Assembly (NCBI GenBank): GCA_964639335.1
Contig: CAZXCJ010000023.1
Coordinates: 1-19,114, forward strand
Direction: 5' to 3'
Source of the DNA: JAIOTH01 sp964639335
GTDB lineage: Bacteria; Patescibacteriota; Patescibacteriia; UBA1558; S5-K13
DNA length: 19,114 bases
A program made the translations under genes and the position numbers. Position 1 is the first letter of the stretch, and each line of letters begins with the position of its first letter. The notes beneath the pieces are model-generated. The model was not told the origin of the DNA. It ran no database searches and saw nothing but the letters and a program-made list of their open reading frames with translations. Below, piece by piece: positions 12,202-19,114 of this stretch.

Positions 12202-12231
12202 AAACCCCGGTACTCAAACTCGGGATTTTTT
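12202..12231 (+). terminator. Probable intrinsic terminator before the flippase gene
   Basis: CCCG (12206-12209) pairs with CGGG (12221-12224), extended by AAA/TTT beyond one mismatch. Six Ts (12226-12231) follow. The stem is short and the loop 11 nt, so efficiency is uncertain. Confidence 0.5.
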
Positions 12232-12249
12232 GTTTCGGCTTAAATAATG

Positions 12250-12255
12250 TATAAT
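12250..12255 (+). promoter_or_regulatory. -10 element of the flippase gene (leaderless layout)
   Basis: A perfect TATAAT lies 6 bp before ATG 12262, so the expected transcription start is the A of that ATG. No good -35 is seen: the expected place is the T-run of the preceding terminator. Confidence 0.4.
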
Positions 12256-12261
12256 TACTCC

Positions 12262-13707
12262 ATGGAAAATATTTCCCCATCAAATAAATTAGTCAAAAAT
12301 ACCAGCTATTACACCATGGCCTTGGTAATTCAAAAAGTGATCTCCTTTACTTATTTTTCCCTTTTAGCTACTCAAATTGGTTCTGAAAAAATCGGCCAAT
12401 ATTTTTTTGCTATTTCTTTTGTTACTATTTTTTCGGTATTCCTTGATTTTGGATTAAGTAGTTTATTAACTAGAGAAATAGCTAAAGCCCAAGAATCAAT
12501 TCAAAAATTAGTTAGTAATACTATAGCCATTAAGTTAATTGGATCAATCATTATCATTATTGCTATCTACATCACTATTAATCTATTAAATTACAACTTA
12601 GATATTAAAAACTTAGTTTATTTATCTTGTATTACTATGTTAATAGACAGTTTTACTTTAACTTTTTGGGCCATTATTAGGGGCCGGCATAATTTAAGTT
12701 TTGAAAGCATTGCTTCTGTTGTGTTTCAAGTTATTGTTTTAAGTTTAGGTTATGTAATGCTTCAATACACTCACGATCCTTTCTTATTATTAATAGTTTT
12801 ATTAGTTGCTAGTACTTTTAATTTAATATTTTCTGGATCAGTTTTAAGATTTAAATATAAAATTTTTTTACGACCTGTTTTAAACAAAGAATTTGCTAAA
12901 AAATTAATGATTATTGCCTGGCCCTTTGCATTAGCAGCTATATTTATGAGAATCTCTGGTAGTATTGACTCAATTTTCTTATCAAAATTTTCTGGTGATC
13001 AAGCAGTTGGTTATTATTCTTTACCTTATAAAATAACTTTTGCTTTTCAATTTATACCAATGGCTTTTGTGGCATCGCTTTATCCGGCATTTACTCATTT
13101 TTTTAATTATGAAAAAGAAAAATTAAAAAGTACTTTTAATAAAAGTTTAATTTACCTTTCTGTGCTTTCTATTCCTATTGGAATTGGAATAGCTATTATG
13201 GCTAAAACTATAATTTTAAATGTTTATCAAGAACAATATATTCCTTCAATTTTAACTCTGCAAATATTAATCTGTAATTTGCCTTTAATATTTTTAACAT
13301 TCCCAATGGGTGCCTTATTAAATGCGGCTAATTTACAAAAAATACACACTAGAAACATAGGATTTACTATGATTGTTAGTATTATTGCTAATATTATCCT
13401 AATCCCTATTTATTCTCACATAGGAGCTGCCATAGCATCAATTTTGGCAACTATTTGTTATTTGGTACTTAATATAATAAGTTCTCGTAAAGTCGTTAAA
13501 TTTAACTATAAAATCATCAACTCTAACTTTTTACGAATAATTTTAGCTTGTTTAATAATGTCGCTTAGTTTATTCTTTTTTAAAGATAAAATCCATTGGT
13601 TATTGAATATTGTTATATCTGGATTATTTTATATAATAATGACCTTTGCCTTAAGAGTTTTAACAAAAGAGGACTTGGGATTTCTGAAACAGGTATTTAA
13701 AAAGTAA
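12262..13707 (+). CDS. Lipid-linked oligosaccharide flippase (Wzx/MVF superfamily)
   Basis: The predicted 481-residue inner-membrane protein has about 12-14 transmembrane segments and the typical Wzx/RfbX start, SNKLVKNTSYYTMALVIQKVISFTYFSLLA. A conserved GQYFFAISFVTIFSVFLDFGLSSLLTREIAK region follows. It would move polyprenyl-linked glycans to the outer face of the membrane. The start at 12262 (MENISPSNK) is preferred over the ATG at 12247, because the latter is fused to a perfect -10 TATAAT. No glycosyltransferases adjoin it, but sugar-envelope genes follow (GtrA-like, epimerase). Confidence 0.88.
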   Translation: MENISPSNKLVKNTSYYTMALVIQKVISFTYFSLLATQIGSEKIGQYFFAISFVTIFSVFLDFGLSSLLTREIAKAQESIQKLVSNTIAIKLIGSIIIIIAIYITINLLNYNLDIKNLVYLSCITMLIDSFTLTFWAIIRGRHNLSFESIASVVFQVIVLSLGYVMLQYTHDPFLLLIVLLVASTFNLIFSGSVLRFKYKIFLRPVLNKEFAKKLMIIAWPFALAAIFMRISGSIDSIFLSKFSGDQAVGYYSLPYKITFAFQFIPMAFVASLYPAFTHFFNYEKEKLKSTFNKSLIYLSVLSIPIGIGIAIMAKTIILNVYQEQYIPSILTLQILICNLPLIFLTFPMGALLNAANLQKIHTRNIGFTMIVSIIANIILIPIYSHIGAAIASILATICYLVLNIISSRKVVKFNYKIINSNFLRIILACLIMSLSLFFFKDKIHWLLNIVISGLFYIIMTFALRVLTKEDLGFLKQVFKK

Positions 13708-13784
13708 TTAGTAATTAATAACTAGTAATTAGTAATCCATACTCCGTCTATTAATTACAGACCACTAACTATCAATTATTTCTC

Positions 13785-13813
13785 TTGCCTATCAAGCATA
13801 CATCCAGTATAAT
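13785..13813 (+). promoter_or_regulatory. Promoter of the subtilase gene (leaderless layout)
   Basis: TTGCCT (13785-13790) and TATAAT (13808-13813) are 17 bp apart. The predicted transcription start is 13820, one base before the ATG at 13821. Confidence 0.65.
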
Positions 13814-13820
13814 TTAAAGT

Positions 13821-16010
13821 ATGAAACTGGTTTTGAAAAGAACAATCCAGGTATTTTTAGTGTCAGCATTTGTGATGATTGCTGGTTTTTTAATTTCTTC
13901 AAAAACCGCTAATTCTGCCAAAAATAAGCAGGAGCTCTTAATCCAAATGAAAAATTCTGACCAAATATACTTAATACACTTTGACGACTCCGTTGATTTA
14001 GAAAATATCAAAAAAGAATATGAAAATTATGAAGAAATAGAAGCAATAGATTACAATAATGACTTTTATATTTCTTATTATCCTAATGATGAAAAACTTC
14101 CTTACCAAAATTATTTAAATCAAATTAATGCTTTAGAGGGCTGGACTTGGTCTAGAGAAGCTGAAGACATAACTATTGCTATAATTGATACTGGAGTGGA
14201 TTTATATCATCCTGATTTACAAAAAAACATTTGGACAAATGATGCAGAAATTCCTGACGACAATATAGACAATGACGGTAATGGATATATAGACGATGTT
14301 TATGGCTGGGATTTTGTTAATGAAACGGCTGATAATAATGTTAAATTAAGCCGAGGATATAATAAGGATGCTGTTAACCATGGGACGGCAGTAGCTGGCA
14401 TTGCCGCGGCCATTGGAGACAATCAAGAAGGAATCGCCGGCATTGCCTGGAAACCAAAAATAATGTCCCTAAGAGCTTTAGACAGCCAAGGTTATGGCAA
14501 TACTTATAATGTAGCTCGGGCTATTAATTATGCGGTCAATAATGGAGCTGATATTATCAATTTGAGTTTTGTGGGTAGTAAAAGCGATTCCATTTTATCC
14601 AGTGCTATTCGCAGGGCCTATCAAGCTAATGTGGCAGTCGTGGCCGCGGCCGGCAATGACAAAGGTTATGGAATAAGTTTAGATGAAGCCCCCAAATATC
14701 CAATCTGTAATGACTTTGGTGAAAACATGGTATTTGGAGTAGGTTCGGTTGATATAAATAATAAAATTTCTGAATTTTCTAATTTTGGAAAATACTGTAT
14801 AGACATTATGGCTCCTGGAGAAAATATATATAGTACTCAAGTTTATCAACCAAACATTAATGCTTTTAAAGAAAAATATGGTAATCATCGAAGTGGCAGT
14901 TCATTTTCAGCTCCCTTAATTTCCGGCACAATAGCACTAATTAAGGCTATTGACCCTAATTTTACCTTAGAAGAAATACATAATCTTCTTGAAGATAATG
15001 CAACCGATATATCATTTAAAAATTTTAGTTATCGAAAAAAAATTGGAGCAGGATTATTAAATATTAATCAAACATTATTGGGAGCCCGGCATTTAAAAAA
15101 TTCCAGAAAATTATCTATCCTAACTATACCTATTAGCGGTATTAACCCAGATATTAAATTTTTTGACCAAAAAAATGATACTATAGAAATTAAAAATTTA
15201 GAAAAAGATTACTATAGCTATAAATATAAAATTGACAGTGGCGATATGGATGGTGACGGAAATCAAGAAATAATAATATCAAAAACAAATTGGCAGGGAA
15301 CTCAAATTTCAATTTACGATGAGGAATGGAATTTATTAAAAACTCTTGATTTGGAATATACTCAACCCATAGATATAGCATTGGGAGATTTATATAATAC
15401 TAAAAGAGAAAAAATTATTGTTGGCACTCCCATAAATCAAAAACCAGAGGTGTTGATATATGATTTAAGCGGAAAATTATTACATAGATTTTTGGTTTAT
15501 GATGAAAAATTTAAAGGCGGAGTTTCTGTGGCCGTGGGAGATGTGGACGGTGATTATAACCAGGAAATTATTACTGCTCCGGCCAATAATGGCGGACCGC
15601 ATATTAGGATATTTGATAGAAATGGCGGTTTAAAAAGCCAGTTTTTTGCCGGTAATGAAGAATTTAGAGGTGGATTAAATATTGATGCGGGTAATTTAAA
15701 TAAAGACAAAAAAGAAGAAATCGCTATTACCCCTAGAAGCAATAGTGCGCCATATGTATTAATTTATGATATTTATGGAAAACTATTATCCAGCTTCTTG
15801 GCTTACAACGAAAACTTTAAAAAAGAGGTGGATATTAAAATTGCTGATATAAATTCTGACTATAAAAATGATATTATTACTTCTGCTGGCGCCGGAGGCG
15901 GACCGCATATTAGGATATTTGACATGCAAAAAAATTTAATAAAACAATTTTTTGCCTATAGTCAAAACGACTGGCGAGGAGTATATATTAGTACCTTTAT
16001 TCAAAAATGA
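13821..16010 (+). CDS. Secreted S8 (subtilisin) protease with FG-GAP-like beta-propeller repeats
   Basis: The 729-residue protein has a signal peptide or N-terminal anchor (about 8-27, ending near SSKTANSA). A propeptide-like region spans about 36-105. The subtilase domain follows (about 115-425) with the full triad: D123 in AIIDTGVD, H187 in NHGTAVAG and S361 in GSSFSAP. The oxyanion Asn is N279 in AAAGN. The C-terminal 290 residues hold repeats with DxDxDxxxE calcium-type loops, as in FG-GAP/VCBS propellers: DMDGDGNQE (475-483), DVDGDYNQE (574-582), NLNKDKKEE and DINSDYKND. Each is followed by a strand such as GGPHIRIFD. The tail probably binds a surface ligand or holds the protease at the envelope. 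It overlaps the GtrA-like gene by 4 bp (ATGA). Confidence 0.93.
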   Translation: MKLVLKRTIQVFLVSAFVMIAGFLISSKTANSAKNKQELLIQMKNSDQIYLIHFDDSVDLENIKKEYENYEEIEAIDYNNDFYISYYPNDEKLPYQNYLNQINALEGWTWSREAEDITIAIIDTGVDLYHPDLQKNIWTNDAEIPDDNIDNDGNGYIDDVYGWDFVNETADNNVKLSRGYNKDAVNHGTAVAGIAAAIGDNQEGIAGIAWKPKIMSLRALDSQGYGNTYNVARAINYAVNNGADIINLSFVGSKSDSILSSAIRRAYQANVAVVAAAGNDKGYGISLDEAPKYPICNDFGENMVFGVGSVDINNKISEFSNFGKYCIDIMAPGENIYSTQVYQPNINAFKEKYGNHRSGSSFSAPLISGTIALIKAIDPNFTLEEIHNLLEDNATDISFKNFSYRKKIGAGLLNINQTLLGARHLKNSRKLSILTIPISGINPDIKFFDQKNDTIEIKNLEKDYYSYKYKIDSGDMDGDGNQEIIISKTNWQGTQISIYDEEWNLLKTLDLEYTQPIDIALGDLYNTKREKIIVGTPINQKPEVLIYDLSGKLLHRFLVYDEKFKGGVSVAVGDVDGDYNQEIITAPANNGGPHIRIFDRNGGLKSQFFAGNEEFRGGLNIDAGNLNKDKKEEIAITPRSNSAPYVLIYDIYGKLLSSFLAYNENFKKEVDIKIADINSDYKNDIITSAGAGGGPHIRIFDMQKNLIKQFFAYSQNDWRGVYISTFIQK
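15591..15922 (+). repeat. Identical 26-bp segments within the propeller repeats
   Basis: The segment 15591-15616 is identical to 15897-15922; both encode GGPHIRIFD with the same codons. The intervening repeat (around 15745) encodes the diverged SAPYVLIYD. Identity at the third positions points to recent duplication or gene conversion between repeats. Confidence 0.85.
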
Positions 16011-16435
16011 TGTTAAAATTCTTGAAAAAAAATTCTTTAAAATCACAGATTATAAAGTTTAGTTTAATCGGAGGATTAAATTTTCTAGTAGACTTTATAA
16101 TTTACCTTTTTCTAACTAGAATAATATTGCTTTATTTTTTACTGGCCAATGTTGTTTCATTTCTAATAGCCAATAGCCTCAGCTTTTTATTAAACAAAAA
16201 TTTTACCTTTCAAGATAAAAATAAAAACAATCTATTTATAAAATATTTCAAATTTCTCAGTTTAACAGTTGCTTCCGTAATAATTTCTTCCTGTGTCTTG
16301 TTTGTGTGTGTAAAATATTTGCGAATATCGGATATTTATGGCAAAATTATAGGAACAATTTTAGGGGCTATTTGGAATTTTACTACTTACAGATTATTAG
16401 TATTTAAAAATAAAAAATCCGTAAATGTGATATAA
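16007..16435 (+). CDS. GtrA-like membrane protein
   Basis: The 142-residue protein has four hydrophobic segments. The start is typical of the GtrA/PF04138-like family: IIKFSLIGGLNFLVDFIIYLFL. Later blocks are SFLLNKNFTF and the C-terminal GAIWNFTTYRLLVFKNK. GtrA proteins are thought to help move polyprenyl-phosphate glucose, or act with glycosyltransferases on surface polysaccharides. The ATGA overlap with the protease gene indicates coupled translation. The ATG at 16010 is an alternative start one codon later. Confidence 0.88.
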   Translation: MMLKFLKKNSLKSQIIKFSLIGGLNFLVDFIIYLFLTRIILLYFLLANVVSFLIANSLSFLLNKNFTFQDKNKNNLFIKYFKFLSLTVASVIISSCVLFVCVKYLRISDIYGKIIGTILGAIWNFTTYRLLVFKNKKSVNVI

Positions 16436-16452
16436 TATGATATAATAAATAT

Positions 16453-16500
16453 TGTTATATTGCTAAACTGTTATATTGCTAAACTGTTATATTGCTGAAT
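16453..16500 (+). repeat. Three tandem copies of a 16-bp unit
   Basis: Units start at 16453, 16469 and 16485. The first two are identical (TGTTATATTGCTAAAC) and the third differs at two bases near its end. There is no spacer, so it is a minisatellite and not a CRISPR array. Confidence 0.9.
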
Positions 16501-16512
16501 TTTAACAATCTA

Positions 16513-16550
16513 ACCCTTCGATTCGTTTCACTCACTCAGGGTCTTCGACA
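16513..16550. repeat. REP-like element (CCCTTCGA...CTCAGGGTCTTCGACA)
   Basis: ACCCT (16513-16517) and AGGGT (16538-16542) are the arms, with TTCGA on both sides. It is a relative of the palindromes at 10840-10863 and 3537-3554. Confidence 0.55.
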
Positions 16551-16554
16551 ATTT

Positions 16555-16656
16555 ACCCCATCGCCTTTTTTATAAATTAATATCATAAATTATTTTATAA
16601 AAAAATATAAAACAAGTATCAAAATATTGAATTTTTTAAACGAAAAGGTGAGGGGT
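16555..16656. repeat. Split palindrome around an AT-rich loop, upstream of the epimerase
   Basis: ACCCC-ATCGCC-TTTT (16555-16569) pairs with AAAAGGTGAGGGGT (16643-16656) over about 14 bp, with one bulged A and one G-T. The loop of about 73 nt is almost only A and T. The AAAGGTGAG arm recurs at the other end of the epimerase gene, in the hairpin at 17786-17809. Confidence 0.55.
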
Positions 16657-16688
16657 TTAACCATCTAACAATTTAACAATTTAAAACT

Positions 16689-17816
16689 ATGGGTTTATTC
16701 AATCTTAAAAAAACTAAAAAAACAATTGAGCCAGATTTAAAAACAGAGGAAAAACAAGGCGATATTTCCTCAAACGTTATATTTGACCAAAAAAATATTT
16801 TAGTAATTGGCGGAGCTGGCTTTATTGGGTCTAATTTAATTGAGCGCCTTTTAGAAAAAAACAAGGTAGTATGTATTGATAATTTTATAACAGGCAAATC
16901 AGAAAATATTGAACAGGCCTTACAGTTTCCAAATTTTACTCTTATTAAACATGACATGGGCCAAAAAATAGATTTAGAATCTCTTAATGAATTAAAAAAA
17001 TTCCGCATTAAATGGCAGGGGATTCAAGATATTATTTATATGGCCTGCCCAACTTCTTATAAAGATTATAATAAATATGCCATTGAAACCATTGATGCCA
17101 ATTCTGTGGCTTTAAAAAATGCTTTAGAGCTAGCTGTAAAATATAAAACTCGTTTTTTATTCGGCTCTTCTTCTGCTATTTACGGCAATGCTGAAGATGT
17201 CCAAGACAAAGTAAAAGAAACCTATATTGGTAAAACAGATCATTTAGGGCCTCGTTCCGCATATAATGAGGGAAAAAAATTTGGAGAAATGATGGTTAAA
17301 AATTATCATGAAAAATATAAACTAGACATCAGTATTGCCCGCATATTTGCAACTTATGGCCCTAGAATGATTTTAAATGACGGTCGTTTAATACCTGATT
17401 TTATTGAAAATGCCATGCAAAATAAAAATTTAATTATACCTGGCAATGAAAACTCTATTACTTCTCTTTGTTACATAGAAGATATGGTTGACGGCATTTT
17501 AAAACTAATGGATACGCCAATATATGATCCTGTTAATTTAGGAGGAGACGAAAAAATTAAAATTAAAGACATGGCTGAAAAAATAATTGAATTAACTCAT
17601 TCCAAATCAAAAATCGTTTTTGAAGATAAATTCAAATATTTTCAAAGAAAATTAATAGCAGATATTTCTAAAGCCAAAGAATCTTTAGGATGGATACCAA
17701 TGATTAAATTAGAAAATGGCCTCCAAAAAACAATTAAACACGTCCAAAGAGAAAAAGCCGGACTAAATCCCAGCAAAATAAATCCCTCACCTTTTTCAAA
17801 AAAGGTGAGCGGATAA
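16689..17816 (+). CDS. NAD-dependent sugar-nucleotide epimerase/decarboxylase (SDR; UXS-like)
   Basis: The 375-residue extended short-chain dehydrogenase is probably cytosolic. It has an N-terminal charged extension of about 34 residues, then the Rossmann motif VIGGAGFIGSNL (39-50). The active site is GSSSAIYG (159-166) and Y192-x-x-x-K196 in SAYNEGKKFGE. The FQRKLIADISKAKESLGW segment (318-335) and the SAYNEGKK wording are closest to UDP-glucuronate decarboxylases (UDP-xylose synthases), but a UDP-glucose 4-epimerase or dTDP-glucose 4,6-dehydratase relative is possible. It would supply an activated sugar for the envelope glycans. The last 14 residues or so (NPSKINPSPFSKKVSG region) are encoded partly by a palindrome at 17786-17809 and look like an added tail. 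No Shine-Dalgarno or promoter is obvious. Confidence 0.85.
   Translation: MGLFNLKKTKKTIEPDLKTEEKQGDISSNVIFDQKNILVIGGAGFIGSNLIERLLEKNKVVCIDNFITGKSENIEQALQFPNFTLIKHDMGQKIDLESLNELKKFRIKWQGIQDIIYMACPTSYKDYNKYAIETIDANSVALKNALELAVKYKTRFLFGSSSAIYGNAEDVQDKVKETYIGKTDHLGPRSAYNEGKKFGEMMVKNYHEKYKLDISIARIFATYGPRMILNDGRLIPDFIENAMQNKNLIIPGNENSITSLCYIEDMVDGILKLMDTPIYDPVNLGGDEKIKIKDMAEKIIELTHSKSKIVFEDKFKYFQRKLIADISKAKESLGWIPMIKLENGLQKTIKHVQREKAGLNPSKINPSPFSKKVSG
17786..17809 (+). repeat. Hairpin element forming the 3' end of the epimerase gene
   Basis: CTCACCTTTTT (17786-17796) and AAAAAGGTGAG (17799-17809) form a perfect 11-bp inverted repeat with a 2-nt centre, ending 4 nt before the stop codon. It encodes the residues around SPFSKKVS. 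No T-run follows on the + strand, so it is not a standard terminator. Confidence 0.75.
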
Positions 17817-17870
17817 ATTTAAAAAATTAAAATATAAAATTAAAAAATAACACTAATAAATAAATAACTT

Positions 17871-19028
17871 ATGTCTAAATATTTTTTTACATCTGAATCT
17901 GTAACCGAGGGACACCCTGACAAAATTTGTGATCAAATTAGTGATAGTGTTTTAGATGCTATTTTAAAAGATGATCCCAATGGACATTGTTGTTGTGAAT
18001 GCTTCACTACTACGGGTCTAGTATTGGTAGGCGGAGAAATTACTACTTCCACTTATGTTGATATCCCTAAAATAGTTCGCCAAACATTGAAAAATATTGG
18101 ATATAATAATCCAAATTATGGAATTGATTATGAATCCTGTGCTATTTTAACTACTATTAACGAACAATCTACTGATATAGCTCAGGGTGAGGATAAGACC
18201 AAAAATCCTCGCCAAGCTATGGGGGCCGGAGATCAAGGAATGATGTTTGGTTATGCTTGCCATGAAACACCCGAATATATGCCCTTACCCATCACTTTAG
18301 CTCATAAATTAGCTCAACGACTCACCGCTGTTCGAAAAGATAAAACTTTAAAATATTTAAGACCCGATGGAAAATCTCAAATTACCGTTGAATATCAAGA
18401 CGAAAAACCAATAGCCGTGAATACGGTAGTAATTGCCGCCCAACACGATCCAAATATTGATTTAAAAAATCTCCGCAATGATATTATTAAAAATGTTATT
18501 CAACCAGTTTTAGGAGATTACTTTAATAAAAATATAAAAATTTTGATTAACGAAACCGGTAAATTCGTCAAAGGTGGACCGGCCGCTGATACTGGTCTAA
18601 CTGGCCGCAAAATTATTGTAGATACTTACGGTGGAATGGGGCGACACGGAGGCGGTTGTTTTTCTGGCAAAGGGCCTAATAAACAAGATAGAAGTGGAGC
18701 TTATATGGCCAGATATGTAGCCAAAAATATTGTAGCCGCTGGATTGGCTGACAAAGTTGAAATTGAAGTTTCTTATGCTATTGGCTATCCTGAACCATTA
18801 TCAATTATGGCCAATTCTTTTGGAACTGGAAAATTGCCAAATGAAAAATTAGAGGAAATTATTAAAAAACATTTTGATTTTACTCCTCAAGGAATAATAG
18901 ATAATTTGGACTTATTAAAACCTATCTATGCCCAAACCGCCACTTATGGCCATTTCGGACGCAATGACTTAGATTTACCGTGGGAAAAACTGGACAAAGT
19001 AGAGGAGCTTAAAAAATATCTAAAATAA
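17871..19028 (+). CDS. metK: S-adenosylmethionine synthetase
   Basis: The 385-residue cytosolic enzyme makes S-adenosylmethionine from methionine and ATP, supplying methyl groups. All family signatures are present: FTSESVTEGHPDKICDQISD region (6-25), GAGDQGMMFGYA (117-128), LTGRKIIVDTYGGMGRHGGG region, and FSGKGPNKQDRSGAY. In the last, a Gly stands where most homologues have Asp (KDP). The lysines and the Asp of QDRS match the catalytic positions, so activity is expected. HFGRNDLDLPWEK near the C-terminus is also typical. It begins 54 nt after the epimerase gene in an A/T-only gap without a visible promoter. Confidence 0.97.
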   Translation: MSKYFFTSESVTEGHPDKICDQISDSVLDAILKDDPNGHCCCECFTTTGLVLVGGEITTSTYVDIPKIVRQTLKNIGYNNPNYGIDYESCAILTTINEQSTDIAQGEDKTKNPRQAMGAGDQGMMFGYACHETPEYMPLPITLAHKLAQRLTAVRKDKTLKYLRPDGKSQITVEYQDEKPIAVNTVVIAAQHDPNIDLKNLRNDIIKNVIQPVLGDYFNKNIKILINETGKFVKGGPAADTGLTGRKIIVDTYGGMGRHGGGCFSGKGPNKQDRSGAYMARYVAKNIVAAGLADKVEIEVSYAIGYPEPLSIMANSFGTGKLPNEKLEEIIKKHFDFTPQGIIDNLDLLKPIYAQTATYGHFGRNDLDLPWEKLDKVEELKKYLK

Positions 19029-19114
19029 CAATTAGCTTGTAGTTTTATTGGCTTTGGGGATTAAAGTAAAACCCAAGAAGTTAATAGGCTCAAGAAGCTA
19101 ATAAGCTAAATATA
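19029..19114. other. Non-coding end of the window
   Basis: No gene or terminator is seen. AGCTAATAAGCTAA-like words resemble the repeat after rpoA, and the remainder is low-complexity AT-rich sequence cut by the window edge. Confidence 0.4.

Noticed and set aside
16453..16500. CRISPR-like array
   Set aside because: The 16-bp units are directly adjacent with no spacers, and no cas gene is present.

Overview
The window reads as a piece of a small, AT-rich bacterial genome of the Candidate Phyla Radiation (Patescibacteria, probably the Parcubacteria group). This is an inference. It rests on an archaeal-type AMP phosphorylase, a short alanyl-tRNA synthetase that stops after the editing domain, an RNA polymerase alpha subunit without its C-terminal domain, start codons mostly lacking a Shine-Dalgarno, and intergenic gaps full of degenerate palindromes. 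UGA is used as a stop. Every gene that I accept is on the + strand.

Layout. 61-419 is a promoter-driven transcription unit with no credible ORF and much predicted RNA structure, ending in an intrinsic terminator; a 90-nt palindrome follows (421-510). 787-2289 is AMP phosphorylase. 2318-2448 is a GC-rich multi-hairpin element. 2600-3736 is mnmA, which carries two palindromic elements in frame. 3738-4555 is a self-contained cassette of two unrecognised membrane-protein genes with its own promoter-like sequence and terminator, the only genes here with strong GGAGG sites. 4565-6403 is alaS with its promoter. 6501-10925 is a ribosomal-protein operon: infA-rpmJ-rpsM-rpsK-rpsD-rpoA-rplQ-rplM-rpsI, with a clear promoter and a strong terminator. 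11042-12117 holds a NIF3/YqfO-like PII-fold protein and an S51-type peptidase. 12262-17816 is a cell-surface region: lipid-linked sugar flippase, secreted subtilase with a beta-propeller-like tail, GtrA-like membrane protein, and an NAD-dependent sugar-nucleotide epimerase/decarboxylase. 17871-19028 is metK.

How it fits together. Most genes are core information processing (translation, tRNA modification, transcription, SAM synthesis). AMP phosphorylase fits the nucleotide-salvage route known in this radiation. The flippase, subtilase, GtrA and epimerase genes suggest building and remodelling of the cell envelope.

Most worth a second look: (1) the 95-419 RNA, with two cloverleaf-like modules that end in CCA but lack canonical tRNA signals, and a third module whose closing helix competes with the terminator hairpin; (2) palindromic elements inside or at the end of coding sequences, resembling the Rickettsia palindromic element phenomenon; (3) RpoA with a lysine-pair tail in place of the alpha-CTD, its end lying in a 9-bp tandem repeat; (4) start codons placed where transcription should begin, suggesting leaderless mRNAs.
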